Shown here one piece after another: positions 41,690-50,048 of a DNA stretch of 64,000 nt. The stretch spans positions 7,715 through 71,714 of the forward strand of contig DFGE01000007.1 of assembly GCA_002371675.1 (NCBI GenBank), read 5' to 3'. The notes beneath the pieces were generated by a model. It ran no database searches and had not been told where the DNA came from. It worked only from the letters and a program-made list of their open reading frames with translations. The position numbers were made by a program, and so were the translations under genes. The number at the start of each line of letters is the position of its first letter. Within the stretch, counting starts at the first letter, position 1. Source of the DNA: Clostridiales bacterium UBA3758 (lineage in GTDB: Bacteria > Bacillota > Clostridia > Oscillospirales > Oscillospiraceae).

Positions 41690-41847
41690 AAACTGCTTGA
41701 ATCATGAATACGGACGGCGCGGCGCAGCATGTGTTTCGCCGCGGCGCTCTGCGGCTTCGCAGAGCAGCGCGGCAAGCAGCCGTTCGGCGAACATGAGGCT
41801 GTCCCGCGCAGCGCGGCGCGGAGAGCTGCAGAATGGGGGTGGATCGC

Positions 41848-43257
41848 ATGGAAGAAGAAAAAATCCAGGAGAGCCTGGACTACGAAACCATCCAGGAGCG
41901 CAACTTCGACGAACTGAAGGAACTGCTTGAAAAGCACGACCACCGCGGCCTTCGGCTGCGGATGGAGGACATGAATGAATTCGACGTGGCCGAATTCATT
42001 TCCGAGTTGGACGACGTCCCGATGGGGCAGGTCTTCCGCCTGCTCTCCAAGGAGATGGCGGCGGACGTCTTCGCCAACCTCGAGTCGCCCGACCAGGAGC
42101 GCATCCTCAACTCGATCACCGACGCTGAGCTCGCCGGCCTTGTTGAGGAGATGTACCTCGACGATGCGGTCGACATGATGGAGGAGCTGCCCGCAAACGT
42201 GGTCAAGCGCGTGATGCGCCTGGCGACGCCGGAGACCCGCGCCCTCATCAACCAGTACCTGCACTACCCGGAAAACTCCGCCGGCAGCATCATGACGGCA
42301 GAGTTTATCGACCTCAAGAAATACATGAGCGTCAAGGAGTCCATCGCGCGGATCCGGCGCGTAGGCGAGGACAAGGAGACCATCTACGTCTGCTTCGTCA
42401 TCTCCTCGCACCGCAAGCTCGAGGGCATCGTCACGGTCAAGGATCTGCTGCTGCACGACGACGACACCGTGATCGAGGAGCTCATGGACCGCAATATCGT
42501 CTTCGCCACGACCACCGAGGACCAGGAGAGCGTCTCCGCCAAGTTCTCGGACTACGACCTGATGGCCATGCCCGTCGTGGACACGGAGAACCGCCTTGTC
42601 GGCATCGTCACCGTTGACGACGTCATTGACGTCATGGAACAGGAGGCCACGGAGGACATCCAGTTGATGGCCGGTATGACGCCGTCCGACAAGCCCTATT
42701 CCCGCACCTCTCCGGTCGAAATGTGGAAAAACCGCATCCCCTGGCTGATGCTCTTGATGCTCTCGGCCACCTTTACCAGCATGATCCTCACCTCCTTCGA
42801 GGCGCGCCTGGCCGCGGTGGCCGGCCTCGTGCCCTTCATCCCCATGCTCATGGGCACCGGCGGCAACTCCGGCGCGCAGGCGGCCACCGCCGTCATCCGC
42901 AGCCTCTCCCTGGGGGACATCGAGCCCGCCGACGCGCTCAAGGTGCTCTGGAAGGAGTGGGGCACGGCGATCCTCTGCGGGCTGACGCTCGCGGTGGTGA
43001 ACTTCTTCAAGATGCTCCTGCTCGACGGCATGCTCCTCGGCAATGCCAACATCACCGTCTATATCGCGGCCACGGTCAGCATCTCCATCGTCTTTATCGT
43101 CATGTTCGCCAAGATCGTCGGCAGCCTGCTGCCGATCGGCGCGGAAAAGATCGGGCTCGACCCGGCCGTCATGGCCAACCCCCTCATCTCCACGCTGACT
43201 GACGCCGTCTCCCTGCTTATCTATATCTTTATCGCAAAGCTCATTGTGCATATCTGA
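41848..43257 (+). CDS. mgtE: Magnesium transporter MgtE
   Basis: A 469-residue channel-like Mg2+ transporter. The N-terminal superhelical domain (about 10-130) is followed by two CBS domains, with AGSIMTAEFIDLKKYMSVKE and MAMPVVDTENRLVGIVTVDD. The membrane part has five helices, with the selectivity region LVPFIPMLMGTGGNSGAQAATAVIR. All expected domains are present and length is typical. The start at 41848 follows GGGGGTGGATCGC; an ATG at 41833 is less likely. A long structured leader precedes it. The AEC transporter gene follows 8 bp downstream. Confidence 0.95.
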   Translation: MEEEKIQESLDYETIQERNFDELKELLEKHDHRGLRLRMEDMNEFDVAEFISELDDVPMGQVFRLLSKEMAADVFANLESPDQERILNSITDAELAGLVEEMYLDDAVDMMEELPANVVKRVMRLATPETRALINQYLHYPENSAGSIMTAEFIDLKKYMSVKESIARIRRVGEDKETIYVCFVISSHRKLEGIVTVKDLLLHDDDTVIEELMDRNIVFATTTEDQESVSAKFSDYDLMAMPVVDTENRLVGIVTVDDVIDVMEQEATEDIQLMAGMTPSDKPYSRTSPVEMWKNRIPWLMLLMLSATFTSMILTSFEARLAAVAGLVPFIPMLMGTGGNSGAQAATAVIRSLSLGDIEPADALKVLWKEWGTAILCGLTLAVVNFFKMLLLDGMLLGNANITVYIAATVSISIVFIVMFAKIVGSLLPIGAEKIGLDPAVMANPLISTLTDAVSLLIYIFIAKLIVHI

Positions 43258-43265
43258 GGAAGCAT

Positions 43266-44180
43266 ATGGATATTACCGCTCTTGTCAACAAAATGGTCGT
43301 CTTCCTGGTGCTGATGATCGTGGGCTATCTCGGCGCGCGCCGGGGCATGCTCAACCGGGAATTCACCAGGGCTGCGAGCGCGCTGGTGCTCAATGTCTTC
43401 ATGTCCTGCGCGATCATCAATTCCGTCCTCACGGTGGACATGGAGCTGAGCCTCGCCGAGCTCGGGCAGACCTTCCTGGTGATCTGCCTCTCGCAGCTCA
43501 TCTGCTATATCGTCGCCGCACTCGGCGTCTGGCCGACGCGCCTCGGCCCCGATCAGAAGCCTGTTTTCGAGCTTCTCGCCGCCGTGACGAACAGCATGTT
43601 CATCGCGCTGCCCGTTGTGGACAGTCTCTTTGGCGCGCAGGCCGTGTTCTATGTCTCGCTCAGCTGCCTGCCCTTCAACCTTCTGCTCTATACCTATGGC
43701 ATCTGGCGCATGATGAGCGGCAAGGGCAAGCTGCGCGTGAAGGACATGTTCACCGTCCCCATGATCGCGACGATCCTCTCGCTGCTCATTTTCCTGCTGA
43801 AGCTCCCTGTGCCGCAGATGCTGCGCGGCCTCATCGCCTCGACCGCCGGGGCCTCCATGCCCATGAGCATGATCGTCATCGGCGCGACGCTCGGCTCCGT
43901 GAGCCTGCTGGACGCTTTCCGCAAGCCCTCGCTCTACGCGGTGAGCGCGCTGCGGCTGCTCGTGGCGCCGCTGCTCACCTGGCTCGTCTGCCGCATGCTG
44001 ACGGCCGACCCTGTCCTGCTGATGACCTGCGTCATCATTTCCGGCAGCCCCAGCGGCGTGCTGGTGACGGTGCTCTGCGTGCAGTACGGGAAGGACGCCG
44101 TCTATTCCGCGGAGGGCACGCTGCAGAACACCGCCCTATCACTGCTGACGATCCCGCTGCTCGTGTGGCTGCTGGGATAA
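43266..44180 (+). CDS. AEC-family (auxin efflux carrier-like) membrane transporter
   Basis: A 304-residue protein with ten hydrophobic segments arranged as two similar halves. The first half contains NSMFIALPVVDSLFG and the second has SASMP-type TAGASMPMSMIVIGATLGS and SGSPSGVLVTVLC, typical of AEC/BASS-like carriers of organic acids such as malate. The substrate is unknown. TGAGGAAGCAT precedes the start, 8 bp after mgtE, so the genes are probably co-transcribed. Confidence 0.88.
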   Translation: MDITALVNKMVVFLVLMIVGYLGARRGMLNREFTRAASALVLNVFMSCAIINSVLTVDMELSLAELGQTFLVICLSQLICYIVAALGVWPTRLGPDQKPVFELLAAVTNSMFIALPVVDSLFGAQAVFYVSLSCLPFNLLLYTYGIWRMMSGKGKLRVKDMFTVPMIATILSLLIFLLKLPVPQMLRGLIASTAGASMPMSMIVIGATLGSVSLLDAFRKPSLYAVSALRLLVAPLLTWLVCRMLTADPVLLMTCVIISGSPSGVLVTVLCVQYGKDAVYSAEGTLQNTALSLLTIPLLVWLLG

Positions 44181-44187
44181 CATATGT

Positions 44188-44231
44188 ATGATCATGGGAT
44201 GGCGAAACGCCGGGCGCGCTTCGCCATCCCG
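44188..44231. repeat. Reduced hairpin possibly derived from the MITE-like element
   Basis: ATGATCATGGGATGGCGAAA matches the inner 20 bases of the element's left terminal repeat at 18 positions. TTCGCCATCCC, 12 bases further on, is its inverse. The interior stems are absent. It also can act as a weak terminator after the AEC gene. Confidence 0.5.
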
Positions 44232-44250
44232 CCGTTTGAAGGAGGAGCCT

Positions 44251-44871
44251 ATGCATATTCCGAGCGGCGCGAGCCAGACCGTTGAGCTGCTCTCCTTTCC
44301 CGAAGCGCTGGCGCTCTCCGGGAAGAGCGGCGGCTACGACGCCGAAACCTGGCTCTATGTGCCGGATTTCTACACCGAGTACCGATACATTCTGGGCACG
44401 CGCGGGCGCGATCCGCTGATCTGCATCGGCATTAACCCCTCCACCGCCGCGCCGGACGACCTCGACCCCACGCTCAAATCCGTCTCCCGCATCGCCGCGG
44501 GCAACGGCTTTGACAGCTGGATCATGTTCAACGTCTATGCGCAGCGCGCAACCCGGCCCGACGACATGGACCTGACGCTCAACGAGCGCCTGCACCGCGA
44601 GAACATGGCGGCCTTCCGCTATGTCCTCTCCGAGACGGCGCGAAACGGCGTCGCCCCGTCCGTCTGGGCGGCCTGGGGAACGATCATCGAAAAGCGCGAT
44701 TACCTGCCCGGCTGCGTGCGGGAGATGGCGCAGATCGGCGGGGAATACGGCGCGCGCTGGCTCTGCGCGGGCTGCTGCTCCAAGGCCGGGCATCCGCACC
44801 ATCCGCTCTATCTGCGCAAGGACGAGAAGACTCGCCCCTTCGACGTGGCGGGCTATCTGGAGGCGCTATGA
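44251..44871 (+). CDS. DUF1643 family protein
   Basis: A 206-residue soluble protein. The family pattern is clear: LGTRGRDPLICIGINPSTAAPDDLDPTLKSV, then MFNVYAQRATRPDDMD, VWAAWGTIIEKRDYL and KAGHPHHPLYLRKDEKTRPFDV. The family is widespread and has no established function. GAAGGAGGAGCCT fixes the start at 44251. Its stop overlaps the next start by 4 bp (ATGA), so it is translationally coupled to the amidase and NUDIX genes. Confidence 0.9.
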   Translation: MHIPSGASQTVELLSFPEALALSGKSGGYDAETWLYVPDFYTEYRYILGTRGRDPLICIGINPSTAAPDDLDPTLKSVSRIAAGNGFDSWIMFNVYAQRATRPDDMDLTLNERLHRENMAAFRYVLSETARNGVAPSVWAAWGTIIEKRDYLPGCVREMAQIGGEYGARWLCAGCCSKAGHPHHPLYLRKDEKTRPFDVAGYLEAL

Positions 44872-45692
44872 ACCAAACGAAACTCAAGCTCGCCATCTGC
44901 CAGCTCCGCACCGAGACGGAGCTGGACGCCACCATGGAGAAGACCGGCGCGATGCTGCGCGAGGCCGCCCGCTGCGGCGCGCAGATCGCCGTGCTGCCGG
45001 AGATGTTCAACTGCCCGTATGCCGGGCGCTACTTCCGGCAGTTCGCCGCGCTGGGCCACGAGGAGACCGTCAAGGCGCTCTCGGCCTGGGCCAGGGAGAC
45101 GGGCATGCTGCTCGTGGGCGGCTCCGTTCCGGAGCGGGAGGGCGACAGGCTCTACAATACCTGCTTTGTCTTCGACGGGGAGGGGCGGCAGATTGCCCGG
45201 CACCGCAAGGTGCACCTCTTTGATATCGACCTGCCGGGCATGCGCTTCCGCGAGTCCGACACCTTTACGCCCGGCAACGCCGTGACCGTGTTCGACACCC
45301 CCTGGGGCAAGATGGGCGCCGCCGTCTGCTTTGACGTGCGCTTCCCGGAGCTCTTCCGCGCCATGGCCAATCGCGGCGCGCAGATCATCTTCCTGCCCGC
45401 GCAGTTCAACATGAAAACCGGCCCCGCGCACTGGGAGAGCACGCTGCGCACCCGCGCCGTGGACAATGAGTGCTTCGTCGCCGCAGCCTCCGCCGCGCGC
45501 TACGAGGGCTTCTCCTACGAGTGCTGGGGGCATTCCCTGGTGGCCGACCCCTTTGGCAGCGTGATCGCCGGCGCGGACGAGACGGAACAGATCCTCTGCG
45601 CGGAGCTCGATCTCGAGCGCATCGCCGAGGTGAGGCGGGAGCTGCCCACCTTCCTGCATCTGCGCGGGGATGTCTATGAGGTGGCAACATGA
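44868..45692 (+). CDS. Carbon-nitrogen hydrolase, omega-amidase (Nit2-like)
   Basis: A 274-residue cytosolic nitrilase-superfamily enzyme. The catalytic Glu-Lys-Cys triad is in VLPEMFNCPY, HRKVHLFDIDLPG and AAVCFDVRFPEL. The last two are close to those of omega-amidases, which hydrolyse 2-oxoglutaramate and 2-oxosuccinamate, the side products of transamination. An aminotransferase lies elsewhere in the window, but a link is inference. The gene is coupled to its neighbours by 4-bp overlaps on both sides. Confidence 0.92.
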   Translation: MNQTKLKLAICQLRTETELDATMEKTGAMLREAARCGAQIAVLPEMFNCPYAGRYFRQFAALGHEETVKALSAWARETGMLLVGGSVPEREGDRLYNTCFVFDGEGRQIARHRKVHLFDIDLPGMRFRESDTFTPGNAVTVFDTPWGKMGAAVCFDVRFPELFRAMANRGAQIIFLPAQFNMKTGPAHWESTLRTRAVDNECFVAAASAARYEGFSYECWGHSLVADPFGSVIAGADETEQILCAELDLERIAEVRRELPTFLHLRGDVYEVAT

Positions 45693-46252
45693 AAATTCTT
45701 GACGATATCCGCGCCTATGTCCCCTTCAACGAACAGGAGGAGAAGGACAAGCGCTTTATTCTGGACTTCCTTGCGAAGAACGACGACGCCTTCCTGCGTG
45801 AGAACCGCGTCGCGCACATGACGGCCTCGGCCTGGGTGGTGAACCCCGCGCGCGACAAGGTGCTGCTGGTCTACCACCGCATCTACGACTCCTGGTCCTG
45901 GACCGGCGGCCACGCCGACGGGGAGACGGATCTGCTTGCGGTCGCGCTGCGCGAAGTGCGCGAAGAGACAGGCGTGCGGCACGTGAGACCCGTCTCGGAG
46001 GAGATCTATTCCCTCGAGGTGCTGACTGTGGACGGCCACGAGAAGCGCGGGGAATACGTCTCGAGCCATCTGCACCTCAACGTGACCTATTTGCTCGAGG
46101 CCTCCGAGGAGGACAGCCTATCCGTCTGCGAGGCGGAGAACAGCGGCGTCGGCTGGTACACGCTGGAGGGCGCGCTGGCTGCCTCCAGCGAGCCCTGGTT
46201 CGTCCGCCGCATCTACCGCAAGCTCAACGACAAGCTGCAGACGGTCGGCTGA
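45689..46252 (+). CDS. NUDIX hydrolase
   Basis: A 187-residue soluble protein. The Nudix box reads GHADGETDLLAVALREVREETG and fits GX5EX7REUXEEXGU. An N-terminal 40-residue helical extension precedes it. The body matches the group of NUDIX proteins with a SSHLHLNVTYLLEA strand. The substrate is an unidentified nucleoside diphosphate derivative. It is the last of three overlapping genes and is followed by a terminator. Confidence 0.92.
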   Translation: MKILDDIRAYVPFNEQEEKDKRFILDFLAKNDDAFLRENRVAHMTASAWVVNPARDKVLLVYHRIYDSWSWTGGHADGETDLLAVALREVREETGVRHVRPVSEEIYSLEVLTVDGHEKRGEYVSSHLHLNVTYLLEASEEDSLSVCEAENSGVGWYTLEGALAASSEPWFVRRIYRKLNDKLQTVG

Positions 46253-46278
46253 GCCGACCGATTGCGCCAAACGAAAAC

Positions 46279-46318
46279 AGCGCCATGACCGCTCCGACTT
46301 CGGAGCGGTCATGGCGCT
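46279..46318 (+). terminator. Terminator after the NUDIX gene
   Basis: AGCGCCATGACCGCTCCGA pairs with TCGGAGCGGTCATGGCGCT over 18 bp. The T tract is poor. Confidence 0.65.
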
Positions 46319-46372
46319 GCCCGCCTGTCCGGCGTGAGCCTGCCGGACGAGGATGAATTTTTGCCTGCTCCT

Positions 46373-46398
46373 GCAACCTCAGCGCCGCATTTTCCGTC
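46373..46398 (+). promoter_or_regulatory. ECF-type promoter upstream of the sigma factor gene
   Basis: GCAACC (46373-46378) and CGTC (46395-46398) with a 16-bp spacer match the AAC/CGTC pattern of extracytoplasmic-function sigma promoters. This suggests that the sigma factor activates its own gene. Confidence 0.6.
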
Positions 46399-46470
46399 TT
46401 ATAGGGTGAGAACGTTCTTGCGGATACCGGCACGGTACCTTCGCCGGTGTCCGCGCACAAAGGAGAGCAC

Positions 46471-47028
46471 ATGGAAGACACAGAAATCATCGACCTGTTC
46501 TGGCTGCGGAACGAACAGGCAATCCGCGAGACGGACGAGAAATACGGCGGTCGCTGCCGGAGCGTCTCCTGCGGCATCGTCAGCGATCCGGAGACCGCCG
46601 AGGAGTGCGTCAACGACAGTTACCTTGCCCTCTGGAACGCCGTCCCGCCCGAGCGGCCGCGTTTTTTCCCGGCCTTTCTCTTCCGCATCGTCCGCAACCT
46701 CAGCTTCGACCGCCTGCGCGCACGCCTTGCCGCAAAGCGCGGCGGCGGCGAGGGTGAGCGGATCCTCGGCGAACTGGACGCCTGTCTGGCCTCCGATTTC
46801 TCCGTGGAGCGCGAGCTCGAGACGAAGGAGCTGGCCGCGGGGATCAGCCGATTCCTCCATACGCTCCCCAGGGAAGACCGCTTGATTTTTTCGTATCGCT
46901 ATTGGCTCATGCTTCCGGTCGCGGAGGTGGCCGCGCGGCTCGGCCGCAAGGAAAACACCGTTAAATCCTCCCTGCACCGGAGCCGGAAAAAGCTGCACGC
47001 ACACCTCGTGAAGGAGGGTCTGCTATGA
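46471..47028 (+). CDS. ECF-type RNA polymerase sigma factor
   Basis: A 185-residue sigma-70 family protein with regions 2 and 4 only. Region 2 includes DPETAEECVNDSYLALWNAVPP and FPAFLFRIVRNLSFDRLRAR. Region 4 ends LPVAEVAARLGRKENTVKSSLHRSRKKL, a helix-turn-helix. AAAGGAGAGCAC sets the start at 46471. It is overlapped by the membrane anti-sigma-like gene (ATGA, 4 bp), the standard arrangement of an ECF sigma and its regulator. An ECF-type promoter lies upstream. The signal is unknown. Confidence 0.9.
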   Translation: MEDTEIIDLFWLRNEQAIRETDEKYGGRCRSVSCGIVSDPETAEECVNDSYLALWNAVPPERPRFFPAFLFRIVRNLSFDRLRARLAAKRGGGEGERILGELDACLASDFSVERELETKELAAGISRFLHTLPREDRLIFSYRYWLMLPVAEVAARLGRKENTVKSSLHRSRKKLHAHLVKEGLL

Positions 47029-47864
47029 AAGCGCTGCATTTCCTCGACGCCATGGGCCAGATCGACGACGAACTGGTAATGGAGGTTGTTTCGAGTATGA
47101 AAATCAATGAAAAGGGCGGCGCACATGCCGCAGGAAAAAAGAAAAACATCGTCCGCATCGTGCTGATCGCGGCGATCCTCACCTGCTTTTTGTCCGTGAC
47201 CGCCTACGCGGCGAGCGATCTCATCGGCAGCCCGGAGATGGCGCTGGCCGCAGTGGAGGAGGAGCTCGGCGTCTGGGAGGAGATGGGCATCATCGTGCCG
47301 CAGAGCCCCCTGCTGCTGGACTCGGATGAAGTGCGCGTGACCCGCTGCGAGGAGGAGCGCGATCTCGGCGGCTATTTCTTCCACCGCATCCTCAAGCCCC
47401 GCTATGATGTGCAGATCCCGCGGGAGGACGGCTGGCTGCAGTGCATGATCGACATGGCGGACGGCAAGATCTACGAGGTGGCCTTCACGGCCAACGCCGA
47501 CGAGAACGACCCTGCTGTCGGAGACGCCATCGAGTGGGAGAGCGGGACCGCATGGCTGCGCGACAATGTCTGCGAGCTCGTGCCCGAGGGGCAGACGCTC
47601 GACGAGCTCTGCGCGCTGCTCTGCGAATACTGGGGCTTTGCGGGCTACAGCATCGACTTCACGAACGACGTCTTCTACGGCTATGAGGACGTGCAGTTCG
47701 ACGGCGGCACGCTTGTCAGCGAGCTGTGGCGCGGCCCCTACGTCACGGTCTATTTCGAGGGCGACCAGGAGGGCGTGCCGATGTATATCGAGCTGCAGGG
47801 CTTTGCCTATCCGGGCAAGAGCTCGTCCTGCCTGATGATCGGCACGAACCACGCCGTCGGCTGA
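47025..47864 (+). CDS. Putative membrane anti-sigma factor
   Basis: A 279-residue protein with a 45-residue cytoplasmic N-terminus (FLDAMGQIDDELVMEVVSSM). One membrane helix follows (IVRIVLIAAILTCFLSVTAY), then an extracytoplasmic domain of about 210 residues without a family I recognise. The topology and overlap with the sigma gene match the anti-sigma proteins of clostridial ECF systems. It has no ZAS zinc motif (no HxxxCxxC). Confidence 0.7.
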   Translation: MKALHFLDAMGQIDDELVMEVVSSMKINEKGGAHAAGKKKNIVRIVLIAAILTCFLSVTAYAASDLIGSPEMALAAVEEELGVWEEMGIIVPQSPLLLDSDEVRVTRCEEERDLGGYFFHRILKPRYDVQIPREDGWLQCMIDMADGKIYEVAFTANADENDPAVGDAIEWESGTAWLRDNVCELVPEGQTLDELCALLCEYWGFAGYSIDFTNDVFYGYEDVQFDGGTLVSELWRGPYVTVYFEGDQEGVPMYIELQGFAYPGKSSSCLMIGTNHAVG

Positions 47865-47875
47865 GCCTTCTTTAG

Positions 47876-47914
47876 AAAACGCTCCCGGTTCCAAAGGAAC
47901 CGGGAGCGTTTTTA
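47876..47914. terminator. Bidirectional terminator
   Basis: AAAACGCTCCCGGTTCC pairs with GGAACCGGGAGCGTTTTT. It separates the convergent anti-sigma and NlpC/P60 genes. Confidence 0.85.
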
Positions 47915-47930
47915 TGACTTTGACTTTGTT

Positions 47931-49532
47931 TTACGCAATGCGGCGCGCCTCAAAGCCGCGGGTGGAATAATACCCGGAGAGCTCGGAGATGATGACGCCG
48001 GTGGAGGAGTTGGCGGCGTGGATAAAGCGGTTGTTGCCGATGTAAATACCCACGTGGCCGATGTAACTGCTGCTGGAATAGAAGCAGAGCAGGTCGCCGG
48101 GCTGGAGGTTCGAGGCGTCGACATGGACGCCGTTGATCGCCTGGTCGCAGGCAATGCGGTTGAGCGAGTAGCCAAAGTGCCCGAAGACGTAGTAGGTGAA
48201 GCCCGAGCAGTCAAAGCCGGTGGAGGGGTCCTTCCCGCCCCAGCTGTAGCGGTAGCCCAGGTACTGCATGGCGTAATCGACGATCTGCTGCCCGGACGCG
48301 CCGGGGGCAGAGGGCGTCGTGCTGCCGCCGGAGACGGGGCCGGCACTGTAGCTGCCCTTCTGGACATACTGGCTGAAGACATAGCCGGGCTGCCCGTTGT
48401 AGAGCACAGCCGTCCAGTCGCCCGAGACGCCGGTGATGGTGACGGCGTTGCCGTAGAAGAGCTCGGTGATGATCGAGGAGCTCATCGAGGGACCGGAGCG
48501 CAGGCGGACGTTGTTGCCGGATATGTAGCCGGGCTCCTGGGTGACGGGAGCCGCGGTGGGCGCGGGCGTCGGCTCCGGCGCGGCGACGGTCTCTCTCACA
48601 TACTGGGAATAGACAAAGCCCTCTTTGCCGTCGATGCGGCAGGCCGTCCAGTCACCGGAAATGCCGGTGATAGTGAGCTCCTTGCCCTTGTTATAGGTGC
48701 CAAGGATCGAATAGCTGGTCGAGGGCCCGCTGCGGAAGCGGACATAGTCCCCGCCGATGGTGCCGGGCTTCGCGGCCACGGGCGTCACGGTGAAGGACGG
48801 AGTCGGAACCGGCGTCGGCGTCGGCTCGGGGGTGGGCTCGGGCGTCGGCTCCGGCGTGGGAGCCGCGGTCGGTGCAGCAGTCGGCGCGGCGCTGGGCGCG
48901 GGTGCGTCCGTCGGCGCAGGGGCGGCGGTGGGCGCAGGCGCCTCGCTGGGCGCGGGCGCTTCGCTCACGGCCGGGATCTCCGTCTCAGCCGGCGCAGGGG
49001 ACTCGCTCTCGGCCGGGGGATCGGTAAAGATGATCGTGGCGCCGTTGTCAACGCTGCCGCGCGTCACATACTGGGAGAAGATGTAGCCTGCGGTCCCGTC
49101 GATGACGCAGGCCGTCCACTCGCCGGAGATGCCGGTGATGGTGAGGGGCTTGCCCTTGTTGTACTCGGCGAGGATCGAATAGTTGGAGCCCGGCCCGCTG
49201 CGGAAGCGGACGAACATGGCGTTGATCTGGCCGCTGCCGCTGTCAGGCGTCACGGCCGGGGCCTCCGCCTGCTGGACACTGAGGTAGCGCGAGGACATGT
49301 AGCCGCTGATCGTCGCATAGCTCACGGCATACCAGTCGGGGTTGGAGCGATCGGTCACGCTGACGTAGCTGCCCTTGGGCAGACAGTCGATCACCGGATA
49401 ACCGGTGCCGGGGCCGGTGCGCACGTTCACGTCGCTCCCGGTCACGAGGGCGCTCTCCGCGTAGGCGGGGATAATCAGCAGCGCACTCAGCAGCAGACCC
49501 GCAAGGAGCGTACGGAAGATCTTCTTGCGCAT
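47931..49532 (-). CDS. Secreted NlpC/P60 peptidoglycan hydrolase with four SH3b domains
   Basis: A 533-residue exported protein with a cleavable signal (LLAGLLLSALLIIPAYA). Bacterial SH3 domains lie at about 25-85, 98-158, 255-315 and 335-395, each with an RxGPGxxYxIL-like motif (VRFRSGPGSNYSIL, VRFRSGPSTSYSIL). A long Pro/Ala/Thr linker separates the second and third. The C-terminal NlpC/P60 domain has Cys in TGFDCSGFTYYVF, His in YIGHVGIYIG and a third polar residue in FIHAAN. It should cut peptidoglycan stem peptides during growth or separation. AAAGGGATCTGTTACC precedes the start. Confidence 0.93.
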   Translation of the reverse strand: MRKKIFRTLLAGLLLSALLIIPAYAESALVTGSDVNVRTGPGTGYPVIDCLPKGSYVSVTDRSNPDWYAVSYATISGYMSSRYLSVQQAEAPAVTPDSGSGQINAMFVRFRSGPGSNYSILAEYNKGKPLTITGISGEWTACVIDGTAGYIFSQYVTRGSVDNGATIIFTDPPAESESPAPAETEIPAVSEAPAPSEAPAPTAAPAPTDAPAPSAAPTAAPTAAPTPEPTPEPTPEPTPTPVPTPSFTVTPVAAKPGTIGGDYVRFRSGPSTSYSILGTYNKGKELTITGISGDWTACRIDGKEGFVYSQYVRETVAAPEPTPAPTAAPVTQEPGYISGNNVRLRSGPSMSSSIITELFYGNAVTITGVSGDWTAVLYNGQPGYVFSQYVQKGSYSAGPVSGGSTTPSAPGASGQQIVDYAMQYLGYRYSWGGKDPSTGFDCSGFTYYVFGHFGYSLNRIACDQAINGVHVDASNLQPGDLLCFYSSSSYIGHVGIYIGNNRFIHAANSSTGVIISELSGYYSTRGFEARRIA

Positions 49533-49585
49533 GGTAACAGATCCCTTTTCTCTTTCTGTATTTTCCGGAGACCCGAAGGAACGGG

Positions 49586-49867
49586 TTATTTGGCGTTCAG
49601 AGCGCGGTCGAGCCACACGGCGGCGACGTCCATCGCGGCGTAAAGGCTGGATTTCTCGCTCTTCTTCGTGATCTTGTCCCTCGTTTTGATGGACGGATCG
49701 GTGAGCTGGAGCTGTACGGAAACTTTGGTCGCAACGTCCAGATCCTTCACCTTTTTGGTCTCGAGGATCTGCATCATGATGATGTACTTGTCGGCAAAGC
49801 TGCCGTAGTAGATGATGTTGCCCGTCCTCTGAAGAGGATGACCCTTGTACTCCAATGTGTTAGCCAA
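49586..49867 (-). CDS. Conserved small cytosolic protein, TTG start (93 aa)
   Basis: A 93-residue protein with no membrane helix or known motif. It begins with TTG, supported by TTGGAGGTGCTATT six bases before it and by sequence that looks conserved right from NTLEYKGHPLQRTGNIIYYG. The rest, including LETKKVKDLDVATKVSVQL, predicts a beta-rich start and helical end. It precedes the SH3/NlpC-P60 gene on the same strand (53 bp apart). The function is unknown. Confidence 0.75.
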   Translation of the reverse strand: MANTLEYKGHPLQRTGNIIYYGSFADKYIIMMQILETKKVKDLDVATKVSVQLQLTDPSIKTRDKITKKSEKSSLYAAMDVAAVWLDRALNAK

Positions 49868-50048
49868 AATAGCACCTCCAAGAATTGTAATCAAAATGTA
49901 ACATAAATTGAAAGGAAAGTCAACCGCAATAGGGTGGAAAAAAGCGGTAAAGTGGGGGAAGCACCGGGAAAAGCGAGGAGTTTTATGTCGGAAATGGAAC
50001 GCAGGAGGGGAAAAGCGGGAGTTCCCGCCCCGGAAGCGGGGCGGAAAC

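Larger units (their letters stand above)
41312..41847. other. 536-bp gene-free region between the opp operon and mgtE
   Basis: It holds the opp terminator (41356-41396), a short dispersed hairpin (41399-41433), the second 163-bp repeat copy (41438-41600), the mgtE promoter (41661-41689) and a hairpin-rich mgtE leader. No protein-coding gene is supported. Confidence 0.75.
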
